This document shows positions 57,990 to 64,000 of a DNA stretch of 64,000 nucleotides, piece after piece. Position 1 is the first letter of the stretch. The number at the start of each line of letters is the position of its first letter. The notes under the pieces were generated by a model, which was not told the DNA's origin, did no database searches, and saw only the letters and a list, made by a program, of their open reading frames with translations. The DNA lies in NCBI RefSeq assembly GCF_014200015.1, contig NZ_JACHOT010000002.1, forward strand, positions 496,001 through 560,000, written 5' to 3'. Origin of the DNA: Aminobacter niigataensis. Its GTDB lineage: Bacteria; Pseudomonadota; Alphaproteobacteria; Rhizobiales; Rhizobiaceae. Both the position numbers and the translations under genes were made by a program.

Positions 57990-58300
57990 GAGTTGCCTGC
58001 CGTGGTGCTGTTAGGTCCAAGTGCCTCCAACCTGATCCGTTCCCTGCGGCGCCCGGCGTTGCGACGATTGAGCGACATCATCCCGCTCGTTGCGTCCGAC
58101 CGGGTCATGCCCGTCATTGCCTGGCCGTCGACATGTACCGGTATGCCGGTGAAGACATGATAGACGGTCCACGAGCGATCCGCCTCGATACGCCGCCCGA
58201 CCTGGTGCTCGATGGAGCACGGCGCCCCGCCTTCATTGTCCCAGATGGCGATCGCGGCCGCATCGCGTCTGCGTTGGCTTTGGTTGATGCGGTCATTCAT
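57986..58300 (-). CDS. Hypothetical protein
   Basis: A 104-residue protein (MNDRINQSQRRRDAAAIAIW at the start; WTVYHVFTGIPVHVDGQAMT in the middle; an Arg-rich C-terminus). I do not recognise a family. Evidence that it is real: a GGAAGG site before the ATG, a 4-base overlap with the DUF1488 gene, and a plausible two-strand segment in the middle. The basic tail could bind nucleic acid, but that is a guess. Confidence 0.5.
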   Translation of the reverse strand: MNDRINQSQRRRDAAAIAIWDNEGGAPCSIEHQVGRRIEADRSWTVYHVFTGIPVHVDGQAMTGMTRSDATSGMMSLNRRNAGRRRERIRLEALGPNSTTAGNS

Positions 58301-60836
<2,536 letters not shown>

Positions 60837-60905
60837 GCTACGCCTGAACATCCGGTCGCCGTGCGGCCGGATGGCCACGACCTCACTGTCAACAAGGAGC
60901 ATTCC

Positions 60906-61298
60906 ATGGCTATGCAGACCAACCAGAAGCAGTCCATTGCGGCACGATGGGAGAACTACCAACCGACCAAATCGACGCTCGTCTGGACATGCGTCGGCAC
61001 GGCCGTCGCCACCATGATCGTCGGCTTCAGCTGGGGCGGCTGGGTCACGGGCGGCACTTCGCAGGAGCTTGCGCTGACGGCCGGCGACGTGGCGCGCGGT
61101 CAGCTCGCCTCGACCATCTGCGTCGAGAGGTTCAATGCAGCACCCGATGCAGCGGCAAAATTGACCGAACTGAAGGCAAAGACAGCCGGCTACGACAGGC
61201 AGAAGTTTGTCGAGACGGGCGGCTGGGCGACAATGCCCGGAGAGACGTCTCCCGACCGTCGCGCTTCGGTCGGCTGTGCCACGGCGCTCGGGGCCTGA
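60906..61298 (+). CDS. Small single-helix membrane protein downstream of groEL
   Basis: A 130-residue protein. After a polar start (MAMQTNQKQSIAARWENYQP) comes one hydrophobic helix (LVWTCVGTAVATMIVGFSWG) and a GGWVTGGT turn, then an Ala-rich region with two cysteines (STICVERF; SVGCATAL) that should face the periplasm. AAGGAG precedes the ATG. I have the impression of similar proteins next to other groESL operons but know no function. Cotranscription with groESL would place it in the heat-shock response. Confidence 0.7.
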   Translation: MAMQTNQKQSIAARWENYQPTKSTLVWTCVGTAVATMIVGFSWGGWVTGGTSQELALTAGDVARGQLASTICVERFNAAPDAAAKLTELKAKTAGYDRQKFVETGGWATMPGETSPDRRASVGCATALGA

Positions 61299-61367
61299 AC
61301 CAAAGGCCACAACGATCGCCTCGGGGTTCGCCGTTCCCTCAATCCGTAAGAGCAAGGAGCGTGACGC

Positions 61368-61556
61368 ATGATCTCTTTTGTGAAGAAGGGCGAACTGCAG
61401 CCGCCAAAAGTCGAACGGAAGCCATCTCCTGCAATAGACGCGGACAACCGCTTCGAACAGATTCGAAATGCTGCGGCGGAGAGGCGCCGGAAATCTGATG
61501 CAGAGAGCACGCGCCGCCGCGCCCGACAGGCCGCCGAGGACAATCGGCTTCTCTGA
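61368..61556 (+). CDS. Small basic hypothetical protein
   Basis: A 62-residue, highly charged peptide (MISFVKKGELQPPKVERKPS, then an RxxA-rich helical C-terminus ending EDNRLL). An AAGGAG-type site precedes the ATG, and it follows the preceding gene by 69 bases on the same strand, suggesting it belongs to the groESL transcript. No family recognised. Confidence 0.5.
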   Translation: MISFVKKGELQPPKVERKPSPAIDADNRFEQIRNAAAERRRKSDAESTRRRARQAAEDNRLL

Positions 61557-61747
61557 CGGGCCTTTGTTTAGGTAGCTTCGGGAAAGCGGGGCCGAGACCA
61601 TCTCGGAGAGGCTGTCGAGCGGCGGTTCAGCAATCTGAATCGCTTGCTCGCGGTCCTGCATCGCGGCGCTAAGATCGGAATCGAAAATAGCGCAAATTGT
61701 TTGATTTGAATTGAGTTGCCCGCACGACGATCCCTATTCCGCGCTGG

Positions 61748-61861
61748 CTACATGGCGGGACCGTTCAGACGGTCGCGGCCAATTTCCTCGCTGTCGACAT
61801 GGTCGACGCCGAGCACCGCGCGGCGCATCTTGAGCCCTCGCTCATAACGGGTCTGGTCCAT
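61748..61861 (-). pseudogene. Carboxymuconolactone decarboxylase (pcaC-like) N-terminal fragment
   Basis: Thirty-seven codons (MDQTRYERGLKMRRAVLGVD then HVDSEEIGRDRLNGPAM) end in a TAG. The RYxxGxxxRRAVLGxxHVD pattern is the N-terminus of 4-carboxymuconolactone decarboxylase; the rest of the roughly 130-residue enzyme is missing. A GGAGG site precedes the ATG. It follows an alpha/beta-hydrolase remnant, as expected for a decayed pcaD-pcaC pair of the beta-ketoadipate pathway. Confidence 0.6.
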
Positions 61862-61892
61862 GCTAGACCTCCTCCGGAACTTCATTCAGGAG

Positions 61893-62048
61893 CTACCTGA
61901 TGATTTCGCCGACCAGGTCCGACGCCTCCAGCAGGACGGAATGCCCCTCAGGCCGGGCAGGATCCGGAGCCTGGCATCCGGCATGAGATCGCACAGCCAT
62001 GCGACGCGTCGATCCGACGTCATTCTCTCCCGTCATGTCTCGAAAACA
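61893..62048 (-). pseudogene. Alpha/beta-hydrolase (pcaD-like) C-terminal remnant, frameshifted
   Basis: One minus-strand frame reads WLCDLMPDARLRILPG, like the strand before the catalytic His of alpha/beta hydrolases; another reads EGHSVLLEASDLVGEIIR and a stop, like the catalytic-His and final-helix region. A frameshift between them is needed to join the two. Nothing recognisable remains upstream. Its position just before the pcaC-like fragment suggests it was PcaD (3-oxoadipate enol-lactonase). Confidence 0.45.
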
Positions 62049-62350
62049 GCGTTGCGCGGCAAACGACGTTTTCCGGCCAGGCTGATATGTATACAATAGC
62101 CTGATCACACCGCTGGCAAATGAGATTCTTTGGGAGACTCGCCTCCCGATCCCAGCCAGGTCCTTGGCGGTCTCTCCAAAAGCAATAAACCTATCAAAAG
62201 CTTGTAGTTATCCACCACATTGCGGTCGGCAGGAACGCGCCCACTCCGCCGGATCGCGCCGAACTGCGGCCCATCCGCTGCAACGGTCGCCGGATTTCGT
62301 CAAAAGCCGTGTTGACAACCGCAAATTATATCCAATACGAATATCTAATA

Positions 62351-62359
62351 GTATACAAT
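62351..62359. promoter_or_regulatory. GTATACAAT motif upstream of the racemase gene
   Basis: GTATACAAT occurs at 62351-62359 and again at 62089-62097, 262 bases apart, in the region upstream of the racemase gene. GTATAC-centred palindromes are typical for FCD-type GntR proteins, one of which is encoded just downstream. Confidence 0.35.
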
Positions 62360-62415
62360 TTGGAAGGCTCGGGATTGGCCCGAACTTCCGCGAGCCCACC
62401 GGCTCAGAGGATCGC

Positions 62416-63183
62416 ATGAGGATCAAGCTCATCAATCCGAACACGACCCAGTCGATGACCGATCTTATCGGCGACGCGGCGCGGGCGGTGGCGGCACCGG
62501 GGACTGAAATCCTGGCGGTGACGTCGCGATCCGGTGCTGCTTCGATCGAGGGTCATTACGACGAAGCGATGAGCATCATCGGCCTCGTCGACGAGATCAT
62601 GGATGGACCCGCCGCCGACGCCTATGTCGTCGCCTGCTTCGGCGATCCGGGCCTGCTTGCGGCGCGCGAGCTCACCGGGGCGCCGGTGTTCGGCATCGCC
62701 GAAGCGGCGATGCACGCCGCGACCTTCGTTGCCACCGGGTTTTCGGTGGTGACGACACTTGAGCGCACGCGCATCATCGCCGAGCACCTCGTGCGCAACT
62801 ACGGCATGCAGAACCATTGCCGCCGGGTACGCGCCACCGATGTGCCGGTGCTCGAACTGGAAAAGCCGGAATCGAACGCCCGCGCGATCATCCTTGCCGA
62901 ATGCGAAAGAGCGCTCTCCGAGGACCGCTCGGAAGCCATCGTTCTGGGTTGCGCCGGCATGGCCGACCTGGCGAAATTCCTCGAGGACAGGCTGCAGGTG
63001 CCTGTGATCGACGGCGTGGTCGCCGCAGTCAAGTTTGCCGAGGCGATCGTCGGCATGGGCCTGAAGACATCGAAGCGCGGCGACCTCGCCTATCCTCTGC
63101 CCAAGACCTATCGCGGCAAGCTCGCCGGCTATGCGCCAGACACCCGGCTTGCCGACAGGTTGACGGCACGAAAAGTCAGTTAG
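62416..63183 (+). CDS. Asp/Glu/hydantoin racemase family protein
   Basis: A 255-residue protein. MRIKLINPNTTQSMTDLIGD opens the fold; the two catalytic cysteines are in VVACFGDPGL and VLGCAGMADL, and VPVIDGVVAAVKFAEA is near the C-terminus. This matches hydantoin/allantoin racemases (HyuE/HpxA type), which interconvert enantiomers of 5-substituted hydantoins or allantoin. AGAGG lies upstream of the ATG. No hydantoinase or permease is visible in the window. It overlaps the 3' end of the convergent GntR gene by 4 bases. Confidence 0.85.
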   Translation: MRIKLINPNTTQSMTDLIGDAARAVAAPGTEILAVTSRSGAASIEGHYDEAMSIIGLVDEIMDGPAADAYVVACFGDPGLLAARELTGAPVFGIAEAAMHAATFVATGFSVVTTLERTRIIAEHLVRNYGMQNHCRRVRATDVPVLELEKPESNARAIILAECERALSEDRSEAIVLGCAGMADLAKFLEDRLQVPVIDGVVAAVKFAEAIVGMGLKTSKRGDLAYPLPKTYRGKLAGYAPDTRLADRLTARKVS

Positions 63184-63917
63184 CTTAGGGGTTTGAACAG
63201 CGTCTTGAAGTCGACGCGCACGGGGTGATCGGCAAGGTCGATCTGAGCCTCGATATGACGGAGGTGGTGGTCCATGTACTGCGCAGCTTTCTTGCCGTCC
63301 CGCCGCTTCAGCGCGTCCACGATCTCCTTGTGCTCGCTGTACGAACACGGCACTGCGCCCGGTGATTCGTACAGGGCGATGATCAGCGACGTCCGCGACA
63401 CCAGTTCGTGGACGAAGTCGCGCAGCACCTCGTTACCAGCAAGCGAGGCGAGTTCACGATGAAAATCCCCGGAGAGCTGCAGCCGCCTTTGTTTGCTGTC
63501 TTGCTCGACTGCCTCCGCCTCGGCGCTCACCATGGCCGTCAGCCGATCGACGTCTTCCCTGGTGATCGTCGAGGCGAGCTTTTCGGTGAGGATGCATTCG
63601 ACCCCGCGCCGTGCCTCGAACACCTGCCGCGCTTCCTCTATCGAGGGCTTGGAAACGAAGGCGCCCTTGTTGGGGATCAGGTCGACGAGCTTCTCGTGCG
63701 ACAGCCGCTGCAAAACCTTGCGGATGATGGTGCGGCTGACGCCGAAGGCGGTCGCCAGCGCGTCCTCCTGCAACGGCGTCGCCGGCCTGATCTGGTGATT
63801 GATGATCGCCGAATAGATTTCGCCGTGGATGTGTTCGTCGGTCGGGCCGCCGCGCTTCTTGGTCTTGTCGGGGCTCGGCGGGGCGGCGGATTTCAAGGCG
63901 CGGGGCTCGCGTAACAT
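63180..63917 (-). CDS. GntR family regulator, FCD domain
   Basis: A 245-residue protein. The N-terminal winged helix (LQEDALATAFGVSRTIIRKV then LQRLSHEKLVDLIPNKGAFV) is preceded by a Lys/Pro-rich tail of about 30 residues. The helical FCD domain follows, with metal/ligand-binding His residues suggested by GDFHRELASLAGN and YSEHKEIVDAL. It ends inside the racemase gene's stop codon (4-base tail overlap). The ATG at 63917 has AGGA seven bases upstream; an ATG 24 bases earlier has no ribosome site. It may control the racemase gene or genes beyond the window. Confidence 0.87.
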   Translation of the reverse strand: MLREPRALKSAAPPSPDKTKKRGGPTDEHIHGEIYSAIINHQIRPATPLQEDALATAFGVSRTIIRKVLQRLSHEKLVDLIPNKGAFVSKPSIEEARQVFEARRGVECILTEKLASTITREDVDRLTAMVSAEAEAVEQDSKQRRLQLSGDFHRELASLAGNEVLRDFVHELVSRTSLIIALYESPGAVPCSYSEHKEIVDALKRRDGKKAAQYMDHHLRHIEAQIDLADHPVRVDFKTLFKPLS

Positions 63918-64000
63918 GTCACGATCCTGATGAAACGGCATAGGGAGGACTAGGATGTATTCTATCCCGTACGATGCCCGCTTGGAACATGCCTTTTCCG

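Noticed and set aside
60837-60905. Terminator after groEL
   Set aside because: An inverted repeat (CATCCGG/CCGGATG) is present but has a long loop and no T-tract, so readthrough into the next genes is likely.

Overview
This window looks like chromosome from a high-GC alphaproteobacterium of the order Hyphomicrobiales, most likely Phyllobacteriaceae (Mesorhizobium/Aminobacter-like). The argument is protein resemblance, GC-rich codon use, and the order rplU-rpmA / obgE-proB-proA-nadD / rsfS-rlmH-envC-ctpA-polysaccharide deacetylase-rppH, which I recognise as typical of rhizobia. No rRNA, CRISPR array or intact insertion sequence was seen; there is one tRNA.

Layout. 1-4.7 kb: the 3' end of an RND efflux pump, a small DUF3309 membrane peptide, an MFS permease and an SH3-domain membrane protein. 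4.7-8.2 kb: pyruvate carboxylase. 8.3-15.2 kb: a leftward branched-chain amino-acid-type ABC import operon (livH-livM-livG-livF-DUF6867 protein-binding protein) whose LivG carries a very long Ala/Lys/Pro tail ending in a helix-hairpin-helix-like domain. 15.5-19.5 kb: a 4-hydroxyproline catabolic operon (epimerase, D-hydroxyproline dehydrogenase, DapA-like deaminase) divergent from its GntR regulator, with repeated TGATATATCA sites between them. 19.5-22.9 kb: a VapC-like toxin-antitoxin pair, then mmsA divergent from a LysR gene. 23-25.4 kb: a palindromic repeat, a sigma-factor-like gene with a VOC gene, and a D-amino-acid dehydrogenase. 25.5-32.3 kb: two Rnk-type proteins, then the RNA-processing and cell-wall block from rppH to rsfS.

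32.4-35.9 kb is a three-gene insert (MFS efflux, AraC/GyrI regulator, secreted metallo-beta-lactamase-fold protein) separating rsfS from nadD. 35.9-42.5 kb is the housekeeping block nadD, proA, proB, obgE, a phosphodiesterase-like gene, a GNAT gene, rpmA and rplU. A tRNA-Ser(CGA) at 43.0 kb is followed by an IS3 transposase fragment and then, at 43.6-54.4 kb, an accessory catabolic region: a peptide-type ABC importer and an M81 metallopeptidase on one side; on the other a glutamine-amidotransferase/RidA fusion, a D-amino-acid-dehydrogenase-like flavoprotein and a GlxA-type AraC regulator. This is the best candidate in the window for an undescribed pathway.

54.4-64 kb: recQ, a glycoamylase-domain protein, two small unknown genes, a CIRCE-controlled groESL operon with small unknown downstream genes, decayed remnants that look like pcaD-pcaC, and a hydantoin-racemase-like gene with a convergent FCD-type GntR regulator.

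The recurring theme is amino-acid use: branched-chain uptake, hydroxyproline, D-amino acids (three DadA-like flavoproteins), valine/methylmalonate semialdehyde, proline synthesis and peptide-like compounds. All functions are inferred from sequence reading; no database search was run.
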